DNA of 44,465 nt. It comes from an uncultured Prevotella sp. (GTDB lineage Bacteria > Bacteroidota > Bacteroidia > Bacteroidales > Bacteroidaceae). Position numbers and translations under genes: made by a program. Positions within the stretch are counted from its first letter, which is position 1, and each line of letters opens with the position of its first letter. This document shows positions 26,409-34,116 of this stretch, in pieces. The notes beneath the pieces were generated by a model, which was not told the origin of the DNA, did not search any database, and saw only the letters and a program-made list of their open reading frames with translations. The stretch lies in NCBI GenBank assembly GCA_905235905.1, contig CAJONO010000072.1:1-44465 (forward strand). The letters run 5' to 3'.

Positions 26409-27989
26409 TTACTTTTTCATTTTTTCAATCTTCATCAGGTTGTCGCGGGCGTCGGCACTGCCGTTCTCGGCGGCTTGGCGGAAGCACTCGATGGCCTCTT
26501 CGTGGCGGCCGCAGAGGTAGTAGGCCACGCCGAGGGCGTTCTGTGCCCGCTTGTCGTGGCGCACCTTCAGCAGCATGGCGAGGGCCTTGCGGTGGCAGTC
26601 GTCGCATTCGGTGCGCAGCAGGTCGCTGGCCTCGTTGATGATGGCGGCATCGGTGTCGGGCACGTAGTCGTAGTAGATGCGTATGTAGCCCGAGTTACGC
26701 TGGTCGGCCAGCACGTAGCGCTTGAAATACTGCCAGGGCCGGCCTCCCTTCATCTTGCGCAGGCGGCGTTCGCGCTGGTCGGCATCTGGCTCGTTGTCGA
26801 TGATGTCGATGGCTTCGCTCAGCTCGCGTGGGTCGATGTCGGGTATGCCTTTCTCCTTGTCGCCGGCACCGCCGTTGTTGTAAAGCTCCATCAGCTGGTC
26901 GCGGAACTCGGCCCAGGCCTCTCCGCCGCCGATTACCTCATAGAGCGAGTCGGGCGTGGCCACCTGTCGCTGCAGGTATTCCTTCAGGGCGATGGCACGG
27001 TTGGTGGCGAGCTTCTCGTTGTTGCCCACGGCACCCTCGATCGAGGCGAGGCCTATGAGCTGTATGATTCGCACGTCGCTGGTAGAGTCGGCCATGATCT
27101 GCCGGGTGATGTCGACGATGCGGTCGAGGGTCTCGCCGTTGCCGCGGAAGTCGTGGTGCAGGATGTGCTTGCCCAAGGGGTAGTGAACGTAGAGCGCGTC
27201 CTTCTCCTTTCTCAGGATGCGGGTGCGGTCGTAGGGCCGGTACTGTGAGATATGTGCCAGCACGGGGTTCGTCTGCTGCAGTCGTCCGGCCATGCCGGTG
27301 TTCTCGGCCGTGTTGCGGAGAATCAGGATGATGGGCTGTATCGGCTCGTCGTCGGCAACGACGGGCAGTCCTTCGAGCCGTGGTATGTCGAGCGTCTTCC
27401 TGCGGCTCGGCACCCATACCAGGTTCAGTCCTAACTTGGGCAGCAGGAAGGGCTTGTTGTTGGGACCGTAGTAGGTGCCGCAATGGGGACAGTCGAACTC
27501 CTTATACCAGGTATAGGCGGCGGCGAGGCCCAGCTCTACCTCGAAGTGCCAGTGCTGCGAGAGCCGCCAGTTGTAGCCGTAGCTGCCGCCGATGCCGACA
27601 AGGTCGCCCTGCAGACGGCGGTTCTTCACTTCGGGGTAGATGCCGAAGGGGAAGGTGACGGCCCCCACGTTATAGTGGCTGTAGACGGTGTGGATGCTCC
27701 AGAACGAGCGCTGGAACAGGGTGGTGTTGTAGTGGCGCAGGAAGGGCGACACCATGAGATGGCGCCACTTCTTGTTCTTCTCCTCGTCGATGTCCCAGAG
27801 ATTGAGGCCGGCATTGGCTCCTAACGACCATTTGGGAGAGAGCGACAGCTCGATACCGAGGTTGGGGGTGAGCGTGGCATCATAGAGCAAGTTGTTGCGC
27901 AGGGCTACTTGCTGAGAAAAGACAATCGTATTCTGTAACATCCAGAATAGGAAGAGTAGTGGCAGTCTATGATGTCCGTTTCGTTTCAC
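26409..27989 (-). CDS. DUF3575/OmpA-like outer-membrane protein (526 aa), first gene of the fimbrial cluster
   Basis: Signal peptide of about 25 residues (cleavage near VFS/QQ). Residues about 27-195 match the DUF3575 family, a beta-barrel-like domain found at the head of Bacteroidales fimbrial loci: LRNNLLYDATLTPNLGIELSLSPKWS, YNWRLSQHWHFEVELGLAAAYTWY. A linker leads to an OmpA-like region (about 255-385) with DITRQIMADSTSDVRIIQLIGLAS and NEKLATNRAIALKEYL, normally a peptidoglycan-binding fold. The last 65 residues (AQNALGVAYYLCGRHEEAIE) look like one or two TPR/Sel1-like helices. The start is GTG at 27989, about 25 nt after a predicted promoter. Likely role: outer-membrane component that helps assemble or anchor the fimbria. 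Family role is established by context in other Bacteroidales; details here are inferred. Confidence 0.82.
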   Translation of the reverse strand: MKRNGHHRLPLLFLFWMLQNTIVFSQQVALRNNLLYDATLTPNLGIELSLSPKWSLGANAGLNLWDIDEEKNKKWRHLMVSPFLRHYNTTLFQRSFWSIHTVYSHYNVGAVTFPFGIYPEVKNRRLQGDLVGIGGSYGYNWRLSQHWHFEVELGLAAAYTWYKEFDCPHCGTYYGPNNKPFLLPKLGLNLVWVPSRRKTLDIPRLEGLPVVADDEPIQPIILILRNTAENTGMAGRLQQTNPVLAHISQYRPYDRTRILRKEKDALYVHYPLGKHILHHDFRGNGETLDRIVDITRQIMADSTSDVRIIQLIGLASIEGAVGNNEKLATNRAIALKEYLQRQVATPDSLYEVIGGGEAWAEFRDQLMELYNNGGAGDKEKGIPDIDPRELSEAIDIIDNEPDADQRERRLRKMKGGRPWQYFKRYVLADQRNSGYIRIYYDYVPDTDAAIINEASDLLRTECDDCHRKALAMLLKVRHDKRAQNALGVAYYLCGRHEEAIECFRQAAENGSADARDNLMKIEKMKK

Positions 27990-28020
27990 ACTTTTTGTAT
28001 TTTATACATTATTTAATGTG

Positions 28021-28052
28021 CAAAGTTACAAAAAATATTACAAATAACGAAA
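28021..28052 (-). promoter_or_regulatory. Promoter of the fimbrial cluster
   Basis: On the minus strand, TAACTTTG (28028 down to 28021) matches the Bacteroides -7 consensus TAnnTTTG, and TTTC (28052 to 28049) matches three of four bases of the -33 TTTG box with 20 bp between. Transcription would start near 28013 and the GTG start lies at 27989. Upstream are an A-rich direct repeat (atcaagaaaa twice, about 28085-28105) and a six-bp GC hairpin (28121-28148). Confidence 0.6.
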
Positions 28053-28157
28053 TTTTAGACATGTTTTTTGTTCGTTTTGGTTAATTTTTCTTGATTTTTC
28101 TTGATATAGAGCAAGAATAGCCCCCATATCATGATGATGACGTGGGGGAAGTTAGTT

Positions 28158-28240
28158 GAATTACCTCGCAATTCATGCTGAATCACGCCGCAATTCATGC
28201 TGAATTATGCCGCAATTCATGCTGAAGTGCGAGGTAATTC
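28158..28240. repeat. Three 22-bp repeats enclosed by a 13-bp inverted repeat
   Basis: gaattacctcgca (158-170 of this kilobase, 28158-28170) is perfectly inverted at 28228-28240. Inside, gcaattcatgctgaa occurs at 28168, 28190 and 28212, an exact 22-bp period. Each copy contains the dyad attca-tgc-tgaat. It stands between the stop of phoH (28267) and the fimbrial promoter (28021-28052). It could be an operator array of about two helical turns spacing, a terminator for the upstream operon, or a small mobile repeat. Confidence 0.85.
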
Positions 28241-28266
28241 GGGTGTGTTTCGTAACGTATTGATAT

Positions 28267-29229
28267 TCAATTGTTTGCGGAATTATCGGACATTGCCCGG
28301 TCGTGGGCCTCGTAGGCATTGACGATTCGGGTGACGAGCTTGTGGCGGACGATGTCTTTCTGGGTCAGGTTGACCACTCCGATGCCCTCTGTTCCGTTCA
28401 GTATGTGGAGTGCCTCGATGAGTCCGCTCTTCTGCGAGTGTGGCAGGTCGATCTGCGTCATGTCGCCGGTGATGATCATCTTCGTGTTCCAGCCCATTCG
28501 GGTGAGGAACATGCGCAGCTGGGCGGGGGTGGTGTTCTGTGCCTCGTCGAGTATGACCACGGCATCGCTCAGTGTGCGTCCTCGCATGAAGGCAAGCGGT
28601 GCAATCTGAATGACGTGTTTTTCCATCATTTCCTGTAGCTTGGCCTGGGGCAGCATGTCCTCCAAGGCATCGTAGAGCGGCTGCAGGTAGGGGTCGATTT
28701 TCTCCTTCATATCGCCGGGCAGGAACCCTAATTTCTCGCCAGCCTCGACGGCCGGTCGCGAGAGGATAATCTTCTTGGCCGTCTTCTCTTTTAACGCCTT
28801 GACAGCCAGTGCGATACTAAGGTATGTCTTACCCGTTCCTGCAGGCCCTACGGCAAAGACCATATCGCACTTGTTATAGGCATCGATGAGCCGCTGCTGG
28901 TTCTCGGTACGGGCCTTGATGGGGCGTCCCGCCATGCTGTAGACGACCACCCCTTCGGGCACTTCGTCCTTTGTGCGCTTGCCTTTGAGAATGTCCAAAA
29001 TGTCCTCATCGCTCAGCGAGTTGAATTTCAGTACGTGCTGTCGCATTTTCTCTGCCCCTTCCTCGAAGGCGGCCATCTGTTCCTCGTCGCCCAGCACTCG
29101 TATGACGTTGTCGCGGGCCACGATGCGAAGCTTCGGAAACAGCGCCCGCATCATCTGCAGGTGGCTGTTTCCGACACCGTAGAACGTCACGGGGTCGATG
29201 TCTTCTAAGACAATATGCTTTTCAATCAC
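28267..29229 (-). CDS. phoH: PhoH-like P-loop ATPase
   Basis: 320-aa PhoH/PhoL family protein. The GTG at 29229 is chosen (then IEKHIVLEDIDP), because this matches the normal family length; the open frame runs farther upstream but through unrelated sequence and over the REP-like hairpin. An N-terminal KH-like part (residues 1-100) precedes the ATPase: Walker A GPAGTGKT near residue 128, Walker B VVILDEAQN, and TRMGWNTKMIITGDMTQIDLP. The family binds RNA and is linked to ribosome and RNA metabolism; the substrate is not settled. It follows the DnaJ-protein gene on the same strand with a 64-bp gap. Confidence 0.92.
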   Translation of the reverse strand: MIEKHIVLEDIDPVTFYGVGNSHLQMMRALFPKLRIVARDNVIRVLGDEEQMAAFEEGAEKMRQHVLKFNSLSDEDILDILKGKRTKDEVPEGVVVYSMAGRPIKARTENQQRLIDAYNKCDMVFAVGPAGTGKTYLSIALAVKALKEKTAKKIILSRPAVEAGEKLGFLPGDMKEKIDPYLQPLYDALEDMLPQAKLQEMMEKHVIQIAPLAFMRGRTLSDAVVILDEAQNTTPAQLRMFLTRMGWNTKMIITGDMTQIDLPHSQKSGLIEALHILNGTEGIGVVNLTQKDIVRHKLVTRIVNAYEAHDRAMSDNSANN

Positions 29230-29262
29230 CTTTTTTTCTTTCTTTTTATGACTATTATATAT

Positions 29263-29293
29263 CGGCGAGGGTAAACCTCGCCGCACGGAACCG
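29263..29293. repeat. REP-like hairpin, third copy
   Basis: An 8-bp stem cggcgagg (29263-29270) and cctcgccg (29276-29283) around loop gtaaa, followed by cacggaaccg (29284-29293), which is identical to the tail of hairpin A in the REP-transposase gene. It starts exactly beside the stop codon of the TerB/DnaJ gene and lies in the leader of phoH. Confidence 0.78.
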
Positions 29294-30070
29294 CTATAGC
29301 CCTCTTGCTTTCCAGATGCGCTCCTTGGCGGCGTTGATCTCCTGGAATTTCTTCTCGGCGGCCTTGCGCACGTCGTCGCCGAGCTTGGCCACGCGGTCGG
29401 GGTGGTGCTCAAGGGCCAGGCGGCGGTAGGCACGGCGCAGCTCGTCGTCGGTGGCATCGGGGCTTACGCCCAGCACCTGGTAGGCATCGTCGAGCGTGTC
29501 GCCCTCCATGTGGAGCAGGGCGTCGATTTCTCGGGGGTCGACCCTCATCCACTGTGCCACCTCCTTCAGGGCAACGACCTCCGTAGTGTCTACGTGGCCG
29601 TCGGCCTGGGCAATCATCACGAGGAAGCTGAGCAGCTGCAGGCGTTCGCTGTGGTCCATGTTCTGGGCTATCTGTCCGCAGCTCTGGCGTATGAGCTCCC
29701 TATAGTTGTCTTCGCCGCGCTGTTTCGACTCCTCGAAGAGTCGGCGCAGTATCTGGTCGCCCTGCTGCACCGCCTGCTCGCCGAAGTTCTGTCGCAGCCA
29801 CTGTCGCACCAGCTCCATTTCCGAGTGCATGATCTTGCCGTCGGCCTTGATGATGTAGGATGCCATCACGAGCAGTGAGAACAGGAAGCTGTTGCGGTTG
29901 CCGGTCAGCGTGTCTTGTTCGCTATAGATGCCATTGCCGAAGGTGGTCGTTGCTTCGTCGCTGTCAAACAGCTTGCCGATAAAAAATCCGGCAATTATTC
30001 CTAACGGGCTTCCTCCTGTGACCACCCATCCGAGGATGCCGCCAATCCATTTTCCTAATGCCATTTTCAA
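29294..30070 (-). CDS. TerB/DjlA-like DnaJ-domain protein (258 aa)
   Basis: The N-terminus has a glycine-rich hydrophobic segment ([23 protein letters not shown], shown here only by its ends GGILGWV and IIAGFFIG) that may insert in the membrane. The middle (residues about 50-175) is an all-helical TerB-like domain ([20 protein letters not shown] and [20 protein letters not shown]), a fold with acidic metal-binding positions. The C-terminus is a J domain: [20 protein letters not shown] with the HPD motif near residue 222. This order is that of DjlA, a membrane-linked Hsp70 co-chaperone. It follows the aldo/keto reductase gene at 28 bp, within heptamer repeats. Confidence 0.88.
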   Translation of the reverse strand: MKMALGKWIGGILGWVVTGGSPLGIIAGFFIGKLFDSDEATTTFGNGIYSEQDTLTGNRNSFLFSLLVMASYIIKADGKIMHSEMELVRQWLRQNFGEQAVQQGDQILRRLFEESKQRGEDNYRELIRQSCGQIAQNMDHSERLQLLSFLVMIAQADGHVDTTEVVALKEVAQWMRVDPREIDALLHMEGDTLDDAYQVLGVSPDATDDELRRAYRRLALEHHPDRVAKLGDDVRKAAEKKFQEINAAKERIWKARGL

Positions 30071-30075
30071 TTATA

Positions 30076-30103
30076 GTTCATGGTTCAGAGTTCAGAGTTC
30101 AGA
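30076..30103. repeat. Heptamer repeat (gttcaga) at gene junction
   Basis: Four 7-bp units, gttcatg then three gttcaga. They cover the stop codon of the aldo/keto reductase gene (30099-30101) and the leader of the DnaJ-protein gene. Confidence 0.85.
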
Positions 30104-31493
30104 ATGTGTCAGACTGTTGTTTCAGTTGTTCTATCAGCTTGTCGAGCTTCTGCAGCTCTCTGGGTATGCGTATTCCCTGTGGGCAGTGAGGCACACACTG
30201 GCCGCAGCCTATGCAGTGGTCGGCCTGCCGCTGCCGCTCTACCGAGCGGTCGAGGCTGATGAGGAACTGCCGACGATGCTTGCGGTAGTCGGCATCGCCT
30301 ACCTCGCGGGGCAGTATGCCCTCGTTCTTGCACTTGTTGTAATGAACGAAGATGCCGGGAATGTCGACGCCGTAGGGGCAGGGCATGCAGTACTTGCAGT
30401 CGTTGCAGGGTATGTTCTCCAGGCCGAATATCTTGTTGGCAATATCGGTGTGAAGGTATTCCATTTCTTCTTCAGATAGTGGCTGTAAAGGGCAGTATGT
30501 CAGAAGATTATCCTTCAGGTGCTCCATATAGGTCATGCCACTGAGCACGGTGAGCACTCCCTGTGGCGTGCCGGCATAGCGGAAGGCCCATGAGGCTACC
30601 GAGCGTTCAGGGTCGCGCTGCTTCAGTTCGTTCACGAGATACTGTGGCAGGTTGGCCAGCCTACCGCCTAACAGCGGCTCCATGATGACGGCGGGGATGC
30701 CCCGCTTCTGAAGTTCGGCATAGAGGTAGCGGGCATCGGTGTTGCTCTTGTTGATCTCGTTGGCAAAGTCCCAGTCGAGGTAGTTCAGCTCTATCTGCAC
30801 GAAGTCCCACTTGTACTCGTCATGATGCTGCAGCAGGTAGTCGAACACCTCGATGTCGCCGTGATAGGAGAAGCCCAGGTTGCGTATGCGTCCTGCCTCG
30901 CGCTCCTTCATGAGGAAGTCGAGCATGCCGTTGTCGAGATAGCGCTGGTGCAGGTTGTCCATGCCGCCACCGCCGATGGCGTGGAGCAGGTAGTAGTCGA
31001 TATAGTCTACCTGCAGCTCCTTCATCGAGTTGCGGTACATGGCGATGGAGGCTTCGCGGCTCTGGCTTCGCGGGTCGAAGTTTGAGAGTTTCGTGGCCAC
31101 GAAATATTCGCTGCGCTTGTGGCGGCTGAGGGCGATGCCCGTGCAACGCTCGGACAAGCCCCGGCAGTAGGCAGGCGACGTGTCGAAGTAGTTCATGCCG
31201 TGCTCGATGGCATAGTCAACCTGCCGGTTGATCATCTCCTGGTCGTATTCGTTCGGGTCGTCGGCCTTCGTAGGCAGGCGCATCATGCCGTAGCCCAACA
31301 GCGACACCTTCTCGCCCTTCAGGTTCGTGCGATAGGTCATTTTCCCGATGGGTGGCTCTACCTGCTGTCTGTATTCGTCGGCCGCCTGCTTGGCTTCCTT
31401 GCTGCTGCCTGTACAGGCCACGGCAGCTGTGGCTACGGTTCCTGCCCCGAAAAGTTTCAGGAAGGATCGGCGGGAAATATCTTTCTTCTCCAT
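30099..31493 (-). CDS. Twin-arginine aldo/keto reductase with ferredoxin centres (464 aa)
   Basis: N-terminal Tat signal: SRRSFLKLFGAG (RR at residues 8-9), ending in AAVAC (C27), so it may be a Tat-exported lipoprotein. Residues about 45-330 are an aldo/keto reductase barrel (LGYGMMRLPT, DYAIEHGMNYFDTSPAYCRG, with catalytic-type D and Y, VDYIDYYLLHAIG, IRNLGFSYHG). The C-terminus binds iron-sulfur clusters: CNDCKYCMPCPYGVDIPG (from about residue 361) and CIGCGQCVPHCPQGI (from about 428). This arrangement is known for an iron-sulfur aldo/keto reductase family of anaerobes; substrate unknown. It follows the polyferredoxin gene by 5 bp, suggesting that electrons pass between them. Export of a normally NADPH-using fold is odd; the ferredoxin neighbour may be the electron source. 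Confidence 0.87.
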   Translation of the reverse strand: MEKKDISRRSFLKLFGAGTVATAAVACTGSSKEAKQAADEYRQQVEPPIGKMTYRTNLKGEKVSLLGYGMMRLPTKADDPNEYDQEMINRQVDYAIEHGMNYFDTSPAYCRGLSERCTGIALSRHKRSEYFVATKLSNFDPRSQSREASIAMYRNSMKELQVDYIDYYLLHAIGGGGMDNLHQRYLDNGMLDFLMKEREAGRIRNLGFSYHGDIEVFDYLLQHHDEYKWDFVQIELNYLDWDFANEINKSNTDARYLYAELQKRGIPAVIMEPLLGGRLANLPQYLVNELKQRDPERSVASWAFRYAGTPQGVLTVLSGMTYMEHLKDNLLTYCPLQPLSEEEMEYLHTDIANKIFGLENIPCNDCKYCMPCPYGVDIPGIFVHYNKCKNEGILPREVGDADYRKHRRQFLISLDRSVERQRQADHCIGCGQCVPHCPQGIRIPRELQKLDKLIEQLKQQSDTF

Positions 31494-31498
31494 AATGC

Positions 31499-32968
31499 TT
31501 ATATTTTCTTGTGTACCTCATGCCCTTCCACATAGATGGCCGAGAACGGGCGGGCCGGACAGACATATTCGCAGGCTCCGCAGCCTATGCAGGCATTCTC
31601 GTTGACGGCAGGCACCCAAGGCGACTCGTCGTCTTCTTCGTTGAGGGCAACCATCTCAATGGCTCCCGTGGGACAGTGGCGGGCACAGTTGCCACACTCC
31701 ACGCCGTCGCTCACGGGTATGCAGTTCTTCTTGATCCAGACGGCATGACCAATCTGTATGCTCGATTTCTCGATGTCGTCGAGAGGCCTGATGGCTCCGG
31801 CAGGGCACACGTCGGAACAGCGCGTACACTCAGGTCGGCAGAAACCGTGCTCGTAGCTCATGGTAGGCGTCATGAAGTGCATGAGGTCTGACGAGGGGCG
31901 CAGCACCCCGTTGGGACACTCGCTGACACAGAGCTGGCACCCCGTGCAATGAACCGTGAAGTTCCTTTGCGAAAGCGAGCCGGGCGGCGTGAGCGGTGTC
32001 TGGCGTTCAGGAGCCACCTTGTCGGCAAGATCGGCAAAGCCGCCGTCCACTTTCTTGGCTTCCTCGGCCATGGCGGCTGTGGTGGCCAGTGCCGAGGCAA
32101 GGAGGAAGGAGCGCTTGCTGCTATCAACGTCTTTTTCGCGCTTCTCGTGCAGCAGCTGATGGTCGTATTTCAGTGCCCCGAACTTGCAGCTTTTCAGACA
32201 GTCGCCGCATGCCACGCAGCGGCTGTAGTCGACCGTGTGGTTCTTATAGTCGATGCAGGCGGCCTTGCAGTTCTTCGAGCAGAGCGAACAGTTGCGGCAC
32301 TTCTCCTTGTCGAAGTTGACTTTCAGGAAGGAGAAACGGGCCAGGAACGAAAGTGCCGTGCCTACGGGACAGACGGTATTGCAGTAAGTGCGGCCGTTGC
32401 GCCAGGCCAGGACAAACAGTAATATGAGCGTCACGCCGGCGACAATCAGCACGGGCAGTGACTTCATCCACACGTCGACCGTGTAGAAAGCATAGCTGTC
32501 CATCGACTCGGCCACAGAGGCCAGCAGGTTGTTGCCCATCTTCCAGAGTGGCTGGAAAATCATCGTCATGATGCGGCCGAAGGCAGAGTAGGGGGCCAGC
32601 AGCTGGGCCAGAAGGCCGATGTGGGCCACCAGTGCAACCAGAAAGATGCCCAGCATAGAATAGCGCAGCCATTTCTTCTCCTTCGAGAAGGAATAGCGAT
32701 TCTTCTTGGCCTTCTTCCCGAACCACCCGAAGATGTCCTGCATGACGCCAAGCGGACAGATGACCGAGCAGTAGATGCGCCCAAAGACGAGCGTCAGTGC
32801 CACCAGGGCTACGATGACCACAACATTGAGTGCCAGCACGGCCTCCAGGGCTTGCACCTTGGCAAGCCAGCCCAACCAGTGGTGAAGGACGCCTGTAAAG
32901 TCTAAAAACAGCAGCGTGATACCTGCAAAAAACAGGGTTGCCAGTAGGATTCTTGTTGTTCTTAACAT
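31499..32968 (-). CDS. NapH/NapG-like polyferredoxin membrane protein (489 aa)
   Basis: The ATG at 32968 is chosen (MLRTTRILLATLFF...); farther upstream the frame is repeat DNA and antisense of tatC. Residues 1-230 hold several membrane helices and two C-x-x-x-C-P motifs (CSVICPLG and CNTVCPVG) as in NapH/NosR-type ferredoxins. Then come CRNCSLCSKNC and CVACGDCLKSC centres. At residues 283-290, SSKRSFLL plus ASALATTAA resembles a Tat signal with KR in place of RR. After it, four or more further 4Fe-4S centres follow (CTGCQLCVSEC, CTRCSDVC, CGNCARHC, CIGCGACEYVC), like NapG. The protein thus reads as a fusion of a membrane ferredoxin and an exported ferredoxin. Probable role: moving electrons from the quinone pool or cytoplasm across the membrane, perhaps to the adjacent reductase. 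Confidence 0.85.
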   Translation of the reverse strand: MLRTTRILLATLFFAGITLLFLDFTGVLHHWLGWLAKVQALEAVLALNVVVIVALVALTLVFGRIYCSVICPLGVMQDIFGWFGKKAKKNRYSFSKEKKWLRYSMLGIFLVALVAHIGLLAQLLAPYSAFGRIMTMIFQPLWKMGNNLLASVAESMDSYAFYTVDVWMKSLPVLIVAGVTLILLFVLAWRNGRTYCNTVCPVGTALSFLARFSFLKVNFDKEKCRNCSLCSKNCKAACIDYKNHTVDYSRCVACGDCLKSCKFGALKYDHQLLHEKREKDVDSSKRSFLLASALATTAAMAEEAKKVDGGFADLADKVAPERQTPLTPPGSLSQRNFTVHCTGCQLCVSECPNGVLRPSSDLMHFMTPTMSYEHGFCRPECTRCSDVCPAGAIRPLDDIEKSSIQIGHAVWIKKNCIPVSDGVECGNCARHCPTGAIEMVALNEEDDESPWVPAVNENACIGCGACEYVCPARPFSAIYVEGHEVHKKI

Positions 32969-32982
32969 CTTTGATGATTTTG

Positions 32983-33063
32983 CGATTTGTCGATATTTCG
33001 ATTTTGCGATTTGTCGATTTTGGCGATATTTCGATTTTGCGATTTGTCGATTTTGCGATTTTA
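32983..33063. repeat. Ten octamer repeats (cgattttg/cgatttgt/cgatattt)
   Basis: Ten units, nine of 8 bp and one of 9, beginning cgat. A higher-order 32-bp block of four units is present twice without change (32991-33022 and 33024-33055). The array covers the stop codon of tatC (33061-33063) and the whole gap to the polyferredoxin start. Confidence 0.92.
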
Positions 33064-33807
33064 CGAATTGATGATTTTCACGATTCCGATGCTCACCTCG
33101 TAGAGAAGCCATATAGGCAGGGCGACGACAAAGAGCGTAAAGGCATCGGTGGTTGGGGTGATGATGGCCGAGACGATGAGAATGGCCACCACGGCATGCC
33201 TGCGATAGGCAGACATCAGCCGTCCGCTGACGAACCCCATCTTTCCCAGAATAGCACAGACCACAGGCAGTTCGAAGACCGCCCCCATCGTAAAGCTCAT
33301 GCCTATCAACGTGTCGGTATACGACTGCAGCGTCAGCATGTTTGCTACCTCTTCGCTCACTTGGTAAGTTCCTAAGAACCTGACGGTTAACGGGAAAATG
33401 AGGAAGTAGTTTGTTAACGTTCCTGTGATGAACATGGCATAGGCCGATGTCACTATCCATGTAGCCGCCTGCCGCTCGTTTCTGTAAAGACCAGGCGACA
33501 CGAAGCGGAACAGCTGGTAGAGCACATAGGGCGAGGCAAAGAGCAGTCCGGCATAGAGCGCCACCCGGATGTGGGTCATGAACTGCTCCGTCAGTCCGGT
33601 ATTCATCAAGTGAATGGCAAACGTCTCGTCGATGCCCAGGAGCCTGTAGGTGACGAAATCGCTTGAACGAGGCGCCAAGACAATGGCAAACAGCCCGTCT
33701 TTCAGGCAGAATGCCACCACACCTGCCATCACGACAACCACCAGCGAGCGTATGATGCAGGAGCGCAACTCGTCGAGATGGTCCCAGAATGTGAGTGGCT
33801 CACTCAT
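33061..33807 (-). CDS. tatC: Twin-arginine translocase subunit TatC
   Basis: A 248-aa, six-helix membrane protein. Recognised by the N-terminal [15 protein letters not shown] (the conserved H-L-x-E-L-R receptor motif that binds the RR signal), by [22 protein letters not shown], and by [14 protein letters not shown] in the second half. TatC is the receptor of the Tat pathway, which moves folded, often cofactor-bearing proteins through the inner membrane. Its ATG overlaps the end of tatA by 8 bp. Downstream neighbours have Tat-type signals. Confidence 0.95.
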   Translation of the reverse strand: MSEPLTFWDHLDELRSCIIRSLVVVVMAGVVAFCLKDGLFAIVLAPRSSDFVTYRLLGIDETFAIHLMNTGLTEQFMTHIRVALYAGLLFASPYVLYQLFRFVSPGLYRNERQAATWIVTSAYAMFITGTLTNYFLIFPLTVRFLGTYQVSEEVANMLTLQSYTDTLIGMSFTMGAVFELPVVCAILGKMGFVSGRLMSAYRRHAVVAILIVSAIITPTTDAFTLFVVALPIWLLYEVSIGIVKIINS

Positions 33808-33973
33808 GCGCTTTCTCTTCCTTCGGCTCCTCGTCGATTTCTTTCATACCCTCCTTGAAGCTTTTCACACCCTTGCCCAAGCCTCGCATCAGCTCGGGAA
33901 TTTTCTTGCCGCCAAAAAGCAGCAACACGATGAGGGCTATAACAAGTACCTCTTGCATACCAAGTCCAAACAT
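33800..33973 (-). CDS. tatA: Twin-arginine translocase subunit TatA/E
   Basis: A 57-aa protein: [20 protein letters not shown], then [20 protein letters not shown] and an acidic/lysine tail ending KAHE. One N-terminal membrane helix, the F-G-x-x-K-x-P-E hinge and an amphipathic helix are the TatA signature; it forms the translocation pore. It has a clear Shine-Dalgarno sequence (AGGAG, 6 nt before ATG), unusual in this window. No TatB is seen, as in the minimal TatA-TatC systems common in Bacteroidota. The last codons overlap tatC (ATGAGTGA). Confidence 0.95.
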   Translation of the reverse strand: MFGLGMQEVLVIALIVLLLFGGKKIPELMRGLGKGVKSFKEGMKEIDEEPKEEKAHE

Positions 33974-33992
33974 GGTTCTCCTTTTTTGGCTG

Positions 33993-34024
33993 CAAACTTA
34001 CAAAAATAAAACGGAACATGCAAG
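33993..34024 (-). promoter_or_regulatory. Promoter of the tat operon
   Basis: On the minus strand, TAAGTTTG (34000 to 33993) fits the -7 consensus TAnnTTTG. CTTG (34024 to 34021) fits three of four -33 bases with exactly 20 bp between. The ATG of tatA follows about 20 nt later with a strong Shine-Dalgarno sequence. This 143-bp gap also separates the divergent T9SS operon, for which no clear promoter was seen. Confidence 0.65.
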
Positions 34025-34116
34025 TATCGGCACCATTTTCTTCGTGATTTTTGTTTTTTGAATGGAAAAATGCTGATTATTACAATAAAAATGCCGTGTA
34101 GAGCGTTATAATATAC

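Noticed and set aside
28121..28148. Six-bp GC hairpin as a terminator for phoH
   Set aside because: No T-run follows on the minus strand and the stem is short; kept only as context for the promoter.
29230..29457. N-terminal extension of PhoH
   Set aside because: It overlaps the J-domain coding region and the REP hairpin, and exceeds normal PhoH length.
32969..33460. N-terminal extension of the polyferredoxin
   Set aside because: The added 164 residues are antisense-like readings of tatC and the octamer repeats; MLRTTRILL is a natural start.
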